NCBI GenBank assembly: GCA_963575745.1
Contig: CAUYUJ010008102.1
Span: 47,501-111,500 of the forward strand
Origin: Prorocentrum cordatum
Taxonomy: Eukaryota > Sar > Dinophyceae > Prorocentrales > Prorocentraceae
Length of the DNA stretch: 64,000 nucleotides
Reading direction: 5' to 3'
The first letter of the stretch is position 1. Every line of letters starts with the position of its first letter. Shown here one piece after another: positions 33,401-43,609 of the stretch. A program made the translations under genes and the position numbers. The notes under the pieces were generated by a model. That model saw only the letters and a list, made by a program, of their open reading frames with translations. It was not told the origin of the DNA and made no database searches.

Positions 33401-34049
33401 TCTGTTGTTAACAGGCTTGGGCTCCTGTGTATCATGGGGAAGTCTCTGTTCGCGCAGACGGGCTCGCTCGCGGACAAAAGATAATCGCTGCTTGCTGTCG
33501 TCCTTAACCGATTGTGGTGTCGCACGATCCTTAAGAGTAGGGTCTCGCTGCGCTCTGCCGAATAGCATATGCTAGCACCGCGATGTGACAGCTAGGATCT
33601 TGATCCTCGGAGCTAGTATCGACTGTCGGTTGTATATGGTCTGAAGACGCGTTAAGGTCCGTAAGAAACTCCCGACGTCTATCGCCGACTTCAAGGCCTG
33701 CTGCCAGAAGGCCCCAATCCCACACACTGCAACCCCGTTCCTGGGGAGAGGCCAATGCCTCTGCTGCAACCTCGGGTGCCATAAGGATATGTCCAGCATG
33801 CGAGGCAAATAATGCACTCGCCAGTGTGAGCGCTGACACATAAATGCGAATAATAAACGGAAGGACACCTTGAGGAGCGATCGAATAATATATACGCGAA
33901 CGGGACTCTCGAATTGCCTAGTAATCTCAAGCCGAGGTCGTAGAAGAAATGGGAGCACGCAGATCATGTAGACAAAGGAACGGACATGCTTGCCGAGCTC
34001 AGTTTCTGCTTCCGCCTGGCGTGGGCCGATCGCTTCGTCTGTAGCTGAT

Positions 34050-34660
34050 GTTCGACTAACGCGTCCCAGAGACTGGGTCAGATCCGTCAAGATCAGCGGG
34101 GTGATCCGAACTGGGGCGGAGCAGGCCTCCTTGACGACCCGTTCCCATAACTGAAGAAAGCTTGCCTTCCAACGTCGAGAAGCAGCTGCGGAGCCCTGAG
34201 AAGGACGCGGGGGAAGTATGCACAATGAGACCGGCCCTCAAACTCCCCTGACATAGATTTACGCATCCCCCGCGCCCTCGCAATTCAGCAGGAGAGGTGG
34301 CGATTCGAACAATATCTTGAGGATGAAACCGCGACGACCGAAATCCGATACAGCATCCCGCGGATGAGTTCGTCATGCTCCCTCTGCCCCAACCAAACTG
34401 AAGGAAGCAGTGGCGGAAACCCTTCTCAAAAACATGGGGGGTCCGTTGTTTCGTTCGTAAGTTGATACCTGACATCATCAGTAGGTGGGACGTGTTAAGT
34501 TCCTCCGCAATGTCTCTGATGCGCCCCGCTCGGGCGGCCGAGAAGAGGTTCCACCCTGCGATCTTGAGCTGGTGATTCGCGACCCCCTCGTTGACGAAAA
34601 AACGCGCCACGCACGTGCGCCGCATGTGCCGCGCCCGCGGAGGAGGAAGAGGGAGGCGCG
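34050..34660 (-). pseudogene. LINE endonuclease fragment (second element)
   Basis: LKIAGWNLFSAARAGRIRDI, a FGWGRGSMTNSSAGCCIGFR segment and, in a shifted frame, PPRPSQGSAAASRRWK followed by PLILTDLTQSLG match the order of the apurinic-type endonuclease of the larger LINE at 38996-40132, which has GWQKGRLTNKSAGCSLMLR, YFPPQQRHQ and VIVGTDANCEFG. The catalytic side chains after the TD pair and the C-terminal half are missing or unrecognisable. A TCC tract (minus strand) lies just upstream at 34760-34815. Confidence 0.6.
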
Positions 34661-34757
34661 CTGGGAATGAGGGGCAAGGCTTCGCCGAGCCTAGCCCCCC
34701 CGCCAGGAGGAGGCAGAGGGCGAGGAGCCCAGCGTCACGGGTGAGGTTCGTCAGCGA

Positions 34758-34832
34758 AGGTAGAGGAGGAGGAGGAGGAGGAGGAGGAGGAGGAGGAGGA
34801 GGAGGAGGAGGAGTGCGTGTGTGTGTGTGAAG
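34758..34832. repeat. GGA microsatellite with TG tail
   Basis: Perfect GGA triplets at 34761-34813 followed by TGTGTGTGTG. Confidence 0.96.
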
Positions 34833-34834
34833 CT

Positions 34835-35319
34835 CTTCAGAGAGGTGCCAGCCTCTAGCAGCAGTTCGCATCGCTGGCCACCGCTGGGCTCCTCTCTAGA
34901 GTGCGCCGCGGCTCGCATCATGGGCCGCGCGTGGCCTCGAAGGCACCGAGCTCCCACCCGCCCCCTTCAACGGCTGGGTTGTCACGTTTTAAAGACAGGC
35001 AGGCCGAAGGGGCGGGGCTGTAAACGGGAAAGAGAGAGACGCGCAAAGCCACTACCCAGGCCCCCAGGACGTCCGAGCGGGCAGGCTCTCTGGAGCCGCG
35101 TGGGGGAAACAACAGGACGCCAGAGCGACAAGAACCTGGGCGCCGAGGCCCCGCGCCCCACAAAAACGGTGCACCAAAAAGTTCCGCGGGGGGGGGCTCA
35201 GCGCTGAAGGCCCAGGAGATTCAGTATCGTCGAAAAGGGTGAGGGGGGACTCAAGCGAAGGGGTGAGGTTATTCTGACCTACTCTAGATTCTCTGGGCTC
35301 TCCATGGCTCACAGGTGGC
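34835..35319. other. 3' flank of LINE, no gene supported
   Basis: GC-rich sequence between the two minus-strand LINE remnants. It may include the 3' untranslated part of the larger element (its last frame stops at 35320). No poly-A run is visible. Confidence 0.4.
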
Positions 35320-36440
35320 TCAGGTCTCCTCTGAGTCGGGGGCGCGGAAAGTGACGGAGTCGTAGCCTGGGTCGAGGACGGAGGTACTCTCTGGGATCCC
35401 CTGGGTCGCAGACTCGCCGACGTCCGCTGGGTCCGTTGAGCCCACGTCGGCCTCGAGGGGGTGGTAGTATCTCTGCCCGTCGCAGCAACAATCACATCCC
35501 GTCGAGGTGCAGCTGGAGCTGGAGGAGGCGGGCGTTGTGACTCCTCGGCGGCGTGCCATGTTTGTGCCCCCCCCCCCCAGCTGCACCATAGAGCTGACCA
35601 CTGTGTTCTCGAGCGTGGGAGGGTCCACCGCAATCCAGATCTTCGTCATCTCTCCATTGTGGGTGCTTTGCATTCGACAATGGTGAATGTCGTCCGCTAG
35701 GGTGCTGTTGGTCGGGCGCTCCTGCCTGGCCTTCTGCTGGTACTGCGTAAGAGCCGCCAGGTTCTGCTGACCTATCTTCTCGCCCTGTGCGACGAGGGCG
35801 CCCACCAGCGCCATCCACACGTGCGGGTGGGGGATGCCCAGGGCCACCAGCTCGTCGACCGTCTGGCCCGACTCCAGCTGCTCCCTCTTGTCTTTCCTGA
35901 TCCTGGCGGCCTCCGTGCCGTAGTACTTCGCAGTCAGCTGCATCGACTGGACAACGTCGTGCTTGGTGGGCAACTGCACGTGCCTGTAGCTGGCGGCCTC
36001 GAGCTGGCTTAGGCCCTGCTCGTGCCTGAGAGACAACCGCATCAGGACGGGCATCACGGCCTGGACCCACTCGATCGGCATGCGCTGCAAGCTGGCGACA
36101 TCTTGGCGGGCCAGCCCGAAGTGCGTGTCGGTGGTGTCCCAGACCATGGGGGCTGGCCCTGCCGCGGCTGCTGCGGCGGCTGCTGGTGCCTGTGAAGGCT
36201 CCGCCCCCTGGCCTCCTCCTCTGCGCGAGCGGCTCGTGAGCGGCGGGGCGCTCCTCGCTCGTTGCTGCGGGTACGATCTCCCTCGCCTCGCTGGCGTCCT
36301 CTGAGTTCTCGCTGTCGTTCTTCGGTCCCAATGCTCAGCGCACGCTCCGCGAGGTTCGACATCAAAGTGGATCTCGGGAGCGGGGGGTGCGTGGACCTCT
36401 CTGATGTGACGCTGGAGGGCGTCTAAAACTCGGGAACTCG
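35320..36440 (-). pseudogene. LINE 3' open region, unknown domain
   Basis: In a third frame the minus strand reads SRVLDALQRHIREVHAPPAP, a Ser/Ala-rich linker, then RMPIEWVQAVMPVLMRLSLR, EAARIRKDKREQLESGQTVD and MALVGALVAQGEKIGQQNLA, and stops at 35320. It is mostly helical. It follows the zinc fingers directly and was probably the C-terminus of the same polyprotein or a small extra ORF. Confidence 0.5.
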
Positions 36441-38960
36441 CCTTGAGCCCTGGCGGCGCCGGTACGGAGGAGCCTCGCACGATGGACTGGATGCACGACT
36501 TCGGGATCCAAGCAGACTGGGCAGAACAAAACCTCGGGTACTCTCAGAGCGGGCGAGTAGGGGCTGTAGTCGGCGATGCACCGTTTCATTTTCAGCGACT
36601 GCACAATGTGTCGCTTCGCCAGGACGTCCGAGGAGAAGGTCGAGGAGCAATAGAAACACTGGTTAGTAACGACCAACTGATGGATAGGTACACGGCACTT
36701 ATGAGCAGGATGATGACATTGATGGGCCTTGAGAGCCGCCTTGGAGACATAGGCACAATTGCAAGGTTCCCCGTTTTCAAGAGGTAGTTCACACACATAG
36801 TCTTGATGTGGTTCTGGAACAGGCTGGGCCACTGGGGCCGAGAGGTCCTGTGGAGGCACCAGAGGTCGAGAGGAGGCCTGGTCCCAATACACCTTGCGGA
36901 GCCCAGCGGGGTCCAGACTAGCGAAGAAAGCCGCAACCCTGTACTGAGTGAAGATGTCCCTGATCGAGTGGCCCTGGTCCAAGAAGAGCTTGCCCTTGGG
37001 GAGGAGCCCGAGAGTGAGGATGTCTTTCTGCATTTGGAGGGCCCACGGGTTCGCATTTTTGTCGATCCAGCCCGACACGGTGAAAACAGGCGCCTCCTGC
37101 AACGCCTCAAAGTTCCCCGGCAGCGCAGCGACTGCTTGCACGGAATATTCTGGGTACTTGGCAAGTTCTTGCCAGTACCTCAACCTGCGTACGAGGAGCT
37201 CGGTGCGGGCGTCGGCGATGCGCAGGCGCTTGTGGACCTGCCAGGCGTGTGGAACCCGAATATGTTCTACTCCCTCGACATCAGTACGTCTGGCAACTCC
37301 CCGAAGAACGACCTTCGCGAAACCCAGGAGAACGGCATCCAATTTGGCGTAGTCCCGTTTGGCCAGAAGGTAGGTCTCCAGGCCCGCGTAGGCCGCGCTC
37401 TGCAGAACTCCCAAGAAGGCCTTTCTTTTTAACCTGAGCGAGACGTGTTGCTTCCAGAAACGACCCAGTTTGCACCAAGCCGATCTTGTAGCGTCGATCC
37501 TGAATCGTACCTCCGCCCCCGCGCCTCCAGTGAGCTGCCCCAGACCTCCGAGGTAGGCCGCCTGGGCCTTGGGTGGCCCAGGGAAAGAGACGAGTCCCGA
37601 AAGGACGGCACGGGCGGCCGTGCACCCTCCAGGGCCCACAAAGACAGGCAGAACGAGCTCCTTGGATGCATTATGCGCGAAGCCGCCTTGGGCTCTGAGC
37701 TTGGCCGCCAGGAGGTCCGAGGAATGCTTGGCCACCTCCGCGGCACGAAAAGGGTTGTTGTCTGGCACTGGTAACGTCTGCGAAACATCATCTGCGCAAT
37801 CACGAAGAGACAAATCCACTAGCTGCCCCGAGCACGGGCAGGAAATAAGGGTGGCGGCCTCCATCAACGGAACGATGGAGCCGTCCTGGAGGTGAAAGGA
37901 ATCCGCGCTGGCGAGGAGAAGCTCACGGTTCCAATCCTCCAAAGGTCGCACAAAAGCTCGAACGAAAAGTTCACAGGCGTTGCGATCGCCCATGCCTGCA
38001 CCACGCCTGCCTGGGCACGTGGAAGCCTCGGGCGTCTCCCGCGCGGACCTCCATGACCGCCTCGGTGCGGCGCTGCTTGGGGAACAGCTGGTCCTGCATA
38101 TCTGGAATGATCTGGCCCACCACCTCCTCCAAGGTGTCGTGGGACGTGGAGGGGAAGGCGTTGGTCATATCCTTCTTGAGCTGGAGGTGGTTGACCCGAA
38201 GTCGGCGTAGCCTCCATGTATGTAGCTTAGAGACCAGCCGGGCACCCTGCCTCGATCGATGACGGGCGCACCCATGAGAGCGATGGGGAAGCGGAGGACG
38301 GCGGTGCCTGATGGAAATTCCTCGGTACCAGGCTTTGCCAAAAGGGCAGTAACAGTGGATCAGCCTCATCGCTCGAATCCCCACCTTATCAACACCTTTG
38401 GGAAGCTGAAATGTCCTCGACCAGTGCCGCCAGGACGGGGTGCGACAGGCGGCGCGAATCTGACGAAAGAGTGCCCCTAGGCGCTCCGCCAGGCGTGGGC
38501 AGTGTACGTGTGGTACTTGTCGTGGTCGGTCTGGTCGATCTCTGACGTCGGGAACCCCAGTGGGCGCGGAGTGTGGCGGGGCGTAGCGCCTGCGCGCGGC
38601 ATGTAGGAGGCACCTCAGCGTGTCCGTCCAGTCGTCGTAGGCAGCTGCCGCGGGATATCCGCGTAGATCTTTCCACGTGCCGTCTGGGTCATTCTGCTCT
38701 CTCAGCGCCAGGGCGATCTCAGCTGGAAATTCGGGCTCAGGAACCTGCACTGCCGAGGAGCCTCCTTCTGCCGCATCCGCCAGTAGGGTCGTCGTCCACT
38801 CGTCGATGGGAGGGGAGGTAGTGTGGTATCGTATTGAAACGCCGATTCCTCACTCCGTGGTATCTGCCGCCAATCTGGTACGCCAGCTTCCAGACCGTCG
38901 TAGTGTGTCCTCGCTCCGCAGCGGCGGTGGCTTCCCGCAGTAGCTGCTCGACGTGCTGGG
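36362..38960 (-). pseudogene. LINE reverse transcriptase and zinc fingers, frameshifted
   Basis: A charged spacer (RDREIKRIKRRLDTQHVEQL region, about 39000) leads into the transcriptase. FQLPKGVDKVGIRAMRLIHC and PFGKAWYRG are the fingers; LKKDMTNAFPSTSHDTLEEV (38180-38120) holds the first catalytic Asp; DCADDVSQTLP (about 37790) is the palm DD box. The frame changes near 37990. The thumb (GRFWKQHVSLRLKRKAFLGV, YAKLDAVLLGFAKVVLRG) is intact, followed by two zinc-finger-like segments, CNCAYVSKAALKAHQCHH and CFYCSSTFSSDVLAKRHIVQ (36770-36590). The function would be target-primed cDNA synthesis, but this copy cannot be translated as one product. Confidence 0.8.
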
Positions 38961-38995
38961 TGTCAAGTCGGCGTTTGATGCGCTTGATCTCCCTG

Positions 38996-40132
38996 TCACA
39001 GGCCCTGATGGCAAGCCTGTCGGTCTCCGTCCTGCACTGCCTGCTGAGGTTGCGGCGGCGCTCGAGAAGTACCTGCCGTTGTTGGACGTACTCTGTTGTC
39101 GGGCCAGGTAGTGCGCCGCGCTGGTAGAGGGGCAAGGCTGCAGACGAGAGACTGCCACGCCTCGGAGGGGTCGTCCTGTCTAGAAGAGCTGCGCCACGCT
39201 GCAGCCGCGTTCTCGCAGAGGCGTTCCAGTTCCCCGACGAGGTCATGATCCCCTCGCGGCGCGGCCAAGCCCGCCAGTCTGTCGTAGTCCCAGGTCGGGT
39301 CGCCCTCGTGGTCATCCTGGTAGTGGAGGCGGTACTTCAGGCGCCAGAGCATGGGGGCATGATCCTTCGGGTCAGCGTGCGGGATGAGCTGGAGGTCTCG
39401 CATGGCCCCCATGAGAGAGCAGCAAGAGAGTGTGGCTTCTATGGTGTCCCTTGGAGCGATGAAGTGGTCGGGGTGAGAACGGTGGCCAGCCTCTTGCCCA
39501 TAATAGGTTGGCCCTGTCGGAAAGTGTGTATCCACCACTGTCAATCCTTCCATCTGCAGTAAGCGCCACCACTCCGCTGATGTGTAATTCTCGGCCGCCG
39601 TATTGTGTGATCCCACGTGAATCCCGTCGGCCGTGTACTGATATGAGCCGTTGCCACTGGAGGTCTTGCCGAATTCACAGTTGGCATCCGTTCCGACGAT
39701 CACCAGACAACGACGCGGGAGCTGCTGGATTGTGGCATGGAGCCACTCTGTGAGACGGGACACTGTAGTCTTCCAGTGGTCGACTTGATGTCGCTGCTGC
39801 GGTGGAAAGTATAGTACAAAGGCGGCAATGTCGAAGGTCGATGAACGCAATCTGACGCCCCCTGCCCTTCCCGCGAGGGCGGTCAGGGGTTCGTAGATCC
39901 GATGAATATGCGATCGTCTGAAGGCACGACATCGTAGCATAAGTGAGCATCCCGCACTTTTGTTCGTTAGGCGGCCCTTCTGCCACCCATACTCGATCTC
40001 CCAGTGTTTTCCGCACTTGCGGATGGTCGCGCCATCTCCTGGTCGCCTCCTCTTCTGTGTGCCTGGGAGCATCACGATGTCAGCGAAACTGAGGCGCTGG
40101 GAGATTGCAACAGCCCGCCATGAGTCTGTCAT
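38996..40132 (-). pseudogene. LINE endonuclease domain (EEP fold)
   Basis: An open frame of 379 codons. GWQKGRLTNKSAGCSLMLR and AAFVLYFPPQQRHQ match the central strands; VIVGTDANCEFG holds the catalytic D-x-N; SHPDHFIAP and KDHAPMLWRL correspond to the S-x-x-D and DH catalytic motifs near the end. This enzyme nicks target DNA to prime reverse transcription. The N-terminal strand with the first Asn is poorly preserved, and after about residue 330 the frame loses protein character because of a shift near 39100. Confidence 0.75.
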
Positions 40133-40261
40133 GGAAAGAGGGTTCTATAACACGGTCTGGAGAAGGGAGGCCCACATTGGTGGGTGGGAGCAACACGCAG
40201 GCGAAGGTGTGTCCTGCGGGGGACGGGAAGCAAGCGGCCGCTGCAAGCCTGTCCTGGGCCA

Positions 40262-40355
40262 GGGCCTAGGAGGAGGAGGGGGAGGAGGAGGAGGAGGAGG
40301 AGGAGGAGGAGGAGGAGGAGGAGGAGGAGGAGGAGGAGGAGGAGGAGGAGAGGGA
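40262..40355. repeat. GGA microsatellite
   Basis: Nearly perfect GGA triplets, about 28 copies. Confidence 0.96.
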
Positions 40356-40524
40356 GAGGAGCCGAGAGAGCGGACCAGCGTACCCCAAGACGGGGCCCGT
40401 GCTGGAGCCGTGCTGGGGGTCTCCTACAACAGGCCGCCCCTCGTGGAGGCCCCGAGGGGGCCTGCGCCTCGGGGAGGCATAGGGATCCCTTGCGGGGAGT
40501 CCTCTGGTTGGCCCAGCCAGGGGC

Positions 40525-40735
40525 CCAGCTTCCCCAGGGATTCCTAGGGATTCCCGAAGGCTTCCCCAGGGATTCCCGAGGACTCCCGAAGGCTTCCCTC
40601 GGGGATTCCCAGGGGGACGCCCAAGGATTCCGCAGGGATTCTCCAACATTCCCCCCGGGATTCCAGGGATTCCTTAGGATTCTCTAGGGATTCTGAAGGA
40701 TTCCTTAGGTATCTCCCCAGGGCTGAAAGGGGGTG
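40525..40735. repeat. Degenerate GGGATTCCC-type tandem repeat
   Basis: Short words such as CCCAGGGATTCC, GGGATTCCCGAGGACTCCC and AGGATTCCTTAGG repeat every 15-25 bp with many changes. Confidence 0.75.
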
Positions 40736-40984
40736 GTGCAATAGGTTTTGGGCAATTGTATGGCAAATGCACTGGGGTGGAGAAACGTATTGCATTGTAT
40801 CGCAGCTCGCGCGCTGCACGCGAAATTCCAGCAATACATCTGCGCACCGGAATGTACTGCACGCCCCAAATCTATTACAACGCCACAAATCTGTTGCACC
40901 AATTCGGTTGCACCAACCCTATTTCGCTGGACCCCTTTTTGGGTCAAGCAGAATTCCCCTGAGGGAAGCATGCACTTTCAAGAC

Positions 40985-41140
40985 GAAGCCAGGACGAGGA
41001 CAAATTCGGGTGAGGATAAATCGAGAATCTCTGAGATCCGGCGGCTCTGGAGGATGTCGCGGGCGTCGCGCCCTCCTCGGAGGGTTCTAGAACGCTCTGG
41101 GAGCGTTCCAGAACGCTCTGGGGCGGATTCTTCCTCGTCC
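40985..41140. mobile_element. Foldback repeat family F8, copy 1
   Basis: GGATAAATCGAGAATCTCTG, CGGCGG and CTGGAGGATGT are followed by nested palindromes on GTTCTAGAACGCTCTGGGAG and GTTCCAGAACGCTCTGG. The reverse complement of 59335-59495 has the same words in the same order. Confidence 0.7.
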
Positions 41141-41269
41141 TACCCCCGCACGACTGGTTGACCAGACGGTCGAGACCGAAGCAACGGCAAGCGACAGGAG
41201 AGGGAAGCAGTGGCGGGGCTGGGGCCGGCCGAGTGAGGCGCGCAGATGGTGGAGAGAGCAGGCAGCCAG

Positions 41270-41425
41270 GCTTAGGTCGGGCCTGTCCCCCTGCAGGCGG
41301 AGTGTGGGCGAAAACTTATGAATATTCTAAAAATACCATGAAAAAACTAGCCAACAGATCGTCCCCAGACTGTTTTGTGGACTAGTTTTGAGTATCCCTC
41401 CTGTGGAGGGACAGGCCCGACGTAA
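41270..41425. mobile_element. Foldback element, family F4, copy 1
   Basis: Left end GGTCGGGCCTGTCCCCCTGC; right end in reverse complement CGTCGGGCCTGTCCCTCCAC. The AT-rich core contains CTTATGAATATTCTAAAAAT and GTTTTGAGTATCCC. Confidence 0.75.
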
Positions 41426-41569
41426 AGCCAGGGGCGGAGGCGCATCCAGGCCGCGGTGCAGGCAGGCAGAGGCATGGCGAAAACAGCAGGCAGGGCCATG
41501 GCAAGGAGAGGCCGGCGAGGGGAGGGGCCCAGAGGGAGAGGGGGAGCGAAAGGGGGGGACAGCAAGGGG

Positions 41570-41742
41570 TAGGGTTAGGTCGGGACTGTCCCCCATACAG
41601 GGGGATCTTGGGCGAGAAATTAAAACTAATCAAAAAATGCTTCAAAAATGCTCGAAAATAGTTTTAAAAATCGTCCCAGGCTATTTGTTTGAACCATTTT
41701 TGAATATTCCCCCTGTAGAGGGACAGGCCCGACTTAAGGGCA
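41570..41742. mobile_element. Foldback element, family F4, copy 2
   Basis: Left end TTAGGTCGGGACTGTCCCCC; right end in reverse complement TAAGTCGGGCCTGTCCCTCT. The core has AAAATGCTCGAAAATAGTTT and CATTTTTGAATATTCCCCCT. Partial copies: 12496 and 15985. Confidence 0.78.
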
Positions 41743-41744
41743 GG

Positions 41745-42415
41745 GTCGAGAAGATCAGCTCACGTAGTTGATCTTCCCAGCGCCTCCCGGCGCCGGGAGG
41801 CGCCCATGTATCGAGGAATGGGCCCGGCGGCGGGGCCGACACCAGCTGCATGCAGCAGATTTCGCAACCCCCCCTTTCCACATCCCCCCCGTTTCGTTCG
41901 GCCTGACAGAGGGAGGGGCGAGGAGAGGCAGCGAGGGTCGCCGGGCGCCGTGGCTGCTGGCAGGATGCCCACAAGTCGACCCACGAGGCCCCCAAGAGGT
42001 CCTCCGGGTAGACCCGCAAGCCAAAATCATGGACTGCTCTTTGGTTTTCCAAGGATTGGGGACTTGTTGCTTCAAAGCTGCCTTCCGGCGGCCCAAGACG
42101 ACCCGAGGGGGCCCCCAAGATTGCCCCAAGATCGCCCAGGAAGCACCCAAGATGGCCTCAGGACTGCCCAAGAGGCCCACCGGCCGAGAGCGGCAGCGGA
42201 GTCGCCGAGGTGGTCGACAGACTCGTGAACTCCCAGGGGAAGGCTTTTCCCCCAGTCAGCGCTTGCTCGGGAGCGGCCAAGAGAGGGGCGTCCAAGAGGG
42301 GGGGGTGCAAATCATGGCCGGCGGCACGTGCGCGGCCCGGGGGGGGCCGGGACGTCATGAAATAAGAAGAGGCGCCATGAAATCTGGGGAAATACCATGG
42401 CCCCCGCCATGAGAT
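41745..42415. other. GC-rich sequence with CCAAGA-type degenerate repeat
   Basis: 42090-42190 contains CCCAAGATTGCCC, AAGATCGCCCAGG and CCCAAGATGGCCTC words, one instance of a dispersed degenerate repeat also seen at about 49740, 54290 and 63740. No gene. Confidence 0.5.
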
Positions 42416-42427
42416 CCCCCCCCCCCC

Positions 42428-42568
42428 TAGTCACCGACCAGCCATAACTGGGGGAGCTGTGGCCTGGGGGAACCCATCGCACCGACGATCTCTCGAGAGG
42501 GGTGTCGAAATCGATGGGTCCCCCAGGGGGGTAAGGACCACAGCTCCCCCAGTCGTGGCTGGCCTGCG
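42428..42568. mobile_element. Foldback element, family F6
   Basis: Left arm GACCAGCCATAACTGGGGGA then GCTGTGGCC; right arm in reverse complement GGCCAGCCACGACTGGGGGA then GCTGTGGTCC. Inner arms are AACCCATCG and CGATGGGT. GTCAC and GTGAC-like words flank it. Only one copy seen. Confidence 0.7.
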
Positions 42569-42569
42569 T

Positions 42570-42776
42570 CACCTCTGTAAGAACGGTTTTTTGAAGGCAG
42601 ATCTGCCTTCAAAAAACCGTTCTGAGGAAAGACTGGTCTACTCTGTAAGAACGGTTTTTTGAAGGCAGATCTGCCTTCAAAAAACCGTTCTTACAGAGTA
42701 GACCATTTTTTGAAGGCAGATCTGCCTTCAAAAAACCGTTCTTACAGAGTAGACCAGTCTTTCCTCTCTGCCGCCC
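42570..42776. repeat. Nested near-perfect palindromes
   Basis: The unit GAACGGTTTTTTGAAGGCAG joined to its reverse complement at AGATCT is a perfect 42-bp palindrome. It occurs complete at about 42582-42624 and 42649-42691, plus a partial third copy at about 42707-42750. Outer arms TCTACTCTGTAAGAACGG and CCGTTCTTACAGAGTAGACC, then GGAAAGACTGG and CCAGTCTTTCC, make a larger palindrome around them. Confidence 0.95.
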
Positions 42777-42919
42777 CCGACCTGCACGATGGGAAGCCCA
42801 CTGCTCGCTGCCCAAGGCACCGGGCGGGTGCGGCAGGGAGCCGCCCGGCGCCGGGCCGCCCGGCCCGCCCGTGGCCCGCCCGCGGGCCCAGGCGCCGCCC
42901 GGTGCCCGCCCGGGGGGCG

Positions 42920-43080
42920 CCTCGCGGGCCGGGCGGCCGCACGGCTGGCCCAGCAGCCCCTGCACCGCCCAGCTCGCACCGCGTAGCCTGCGCCGCTGGG
43001 TGCCTCGCGGGCTCGGCGGCCGCACGGCTGGCCCAGCAGTCCTTGCGCCGCACAGCCTTTGCACCACACAGCCTGCGCCG
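42920..43080 (+). repeat. Two-copy GC-rich direct repeat
   Basis: GGCCGCACGGCTGGCCCAGC occurs at about 42932 and 43019, each followed by AGNCCNTGCNCCGC and CTGCGCCGC words. Confidence 0.75.
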
Positions 43081-43086
43081 CCTGCA

Positions 43087-43268
43087 GGGGAACAAGAAGT
43101 GGCATAAACACAACAACTCGGAGGTCCGCGCAGATTTCTCGGATCGGCGCTGGGGCCCCCCAGCGGCGCCTCCGTCGCTGCCCCTGGCGCGCCCCGCGCG
43201 CCGATCCGAGAAATCCGCGCGGACCTCCGAGTTGTTATGTTTATGTCACTTCTTGTGTTCCCCTACGC
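43087..43268. mobile_element. Foldback element, family F1, copy 2
   Basis: Almost perfect inverted repeat with arms of about 65 bp. Outer arms GGGGAACAAGAAGTGGCATA and, reverse-complemented from the right, GGGGAACACAAGAAGTGACA; inner arms CTCGGAGGTCCGCGC and GATTTCTCGGATCGGCGC are matched exactly or nearly so on the other side. The closest relative inside a gene is at 45331-45513. Confidence 0.85.
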
Positions 43269-43379
43269 ATTGCTTGCACCAGACTGCTCGCGCCACCCAG
43301 CTTCCAGTCAGCAATCCGTGCACAGCGTGCCGCTGCGGCGGCCGCGACACGCCATGCCTTGTAGATCGAGAGCGTGCGT

Positions 43380-43525
43380 GCACATCATAGCTTACGCAGC
43401 GTAGCTCGCACCACAAAGCATACACCGAATAGCTTGCGCCGCATAGCTGATACCGTACAGCTTCCACCGCATTGATCGCACCCCACAGCTTACACACGAC
43501 ATAGCTTGCACCATATAGTTCTCAT
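43380..43525. repeat. Degenerate 19-20 bp tandem repeat
   Basis: Variants of CATAGCTTGCACCGCA follow one another about seven times (for example at 43388, 43426, 43445, 43500). Confidence 0.75.
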
Positions 43526-43609
43526 CCACAATACAATACCTTGCTGATTGGAGTCCCAATGCAAGATGATATGTTTGGCTTAACTAGCTGAAAATACGCC
43601 CTTTGCTTT

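Larger units (their letters stand above)
35320..40150 (-). mobile_element. Near full-length non-LTR retrotransposon (LINE), decayed
   Basis: In minus-strand order: endonuclease, spacer, reverse transcriptase, zinc fingers and an extra C-terminal open region. At least three frame changes (near 39100, 37990 and 36420) break it. A TCC tract on the same strand lies about 130 bp before the first endonuclease codons. No target-site duplication was found by eye. Confidence 0.8.
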
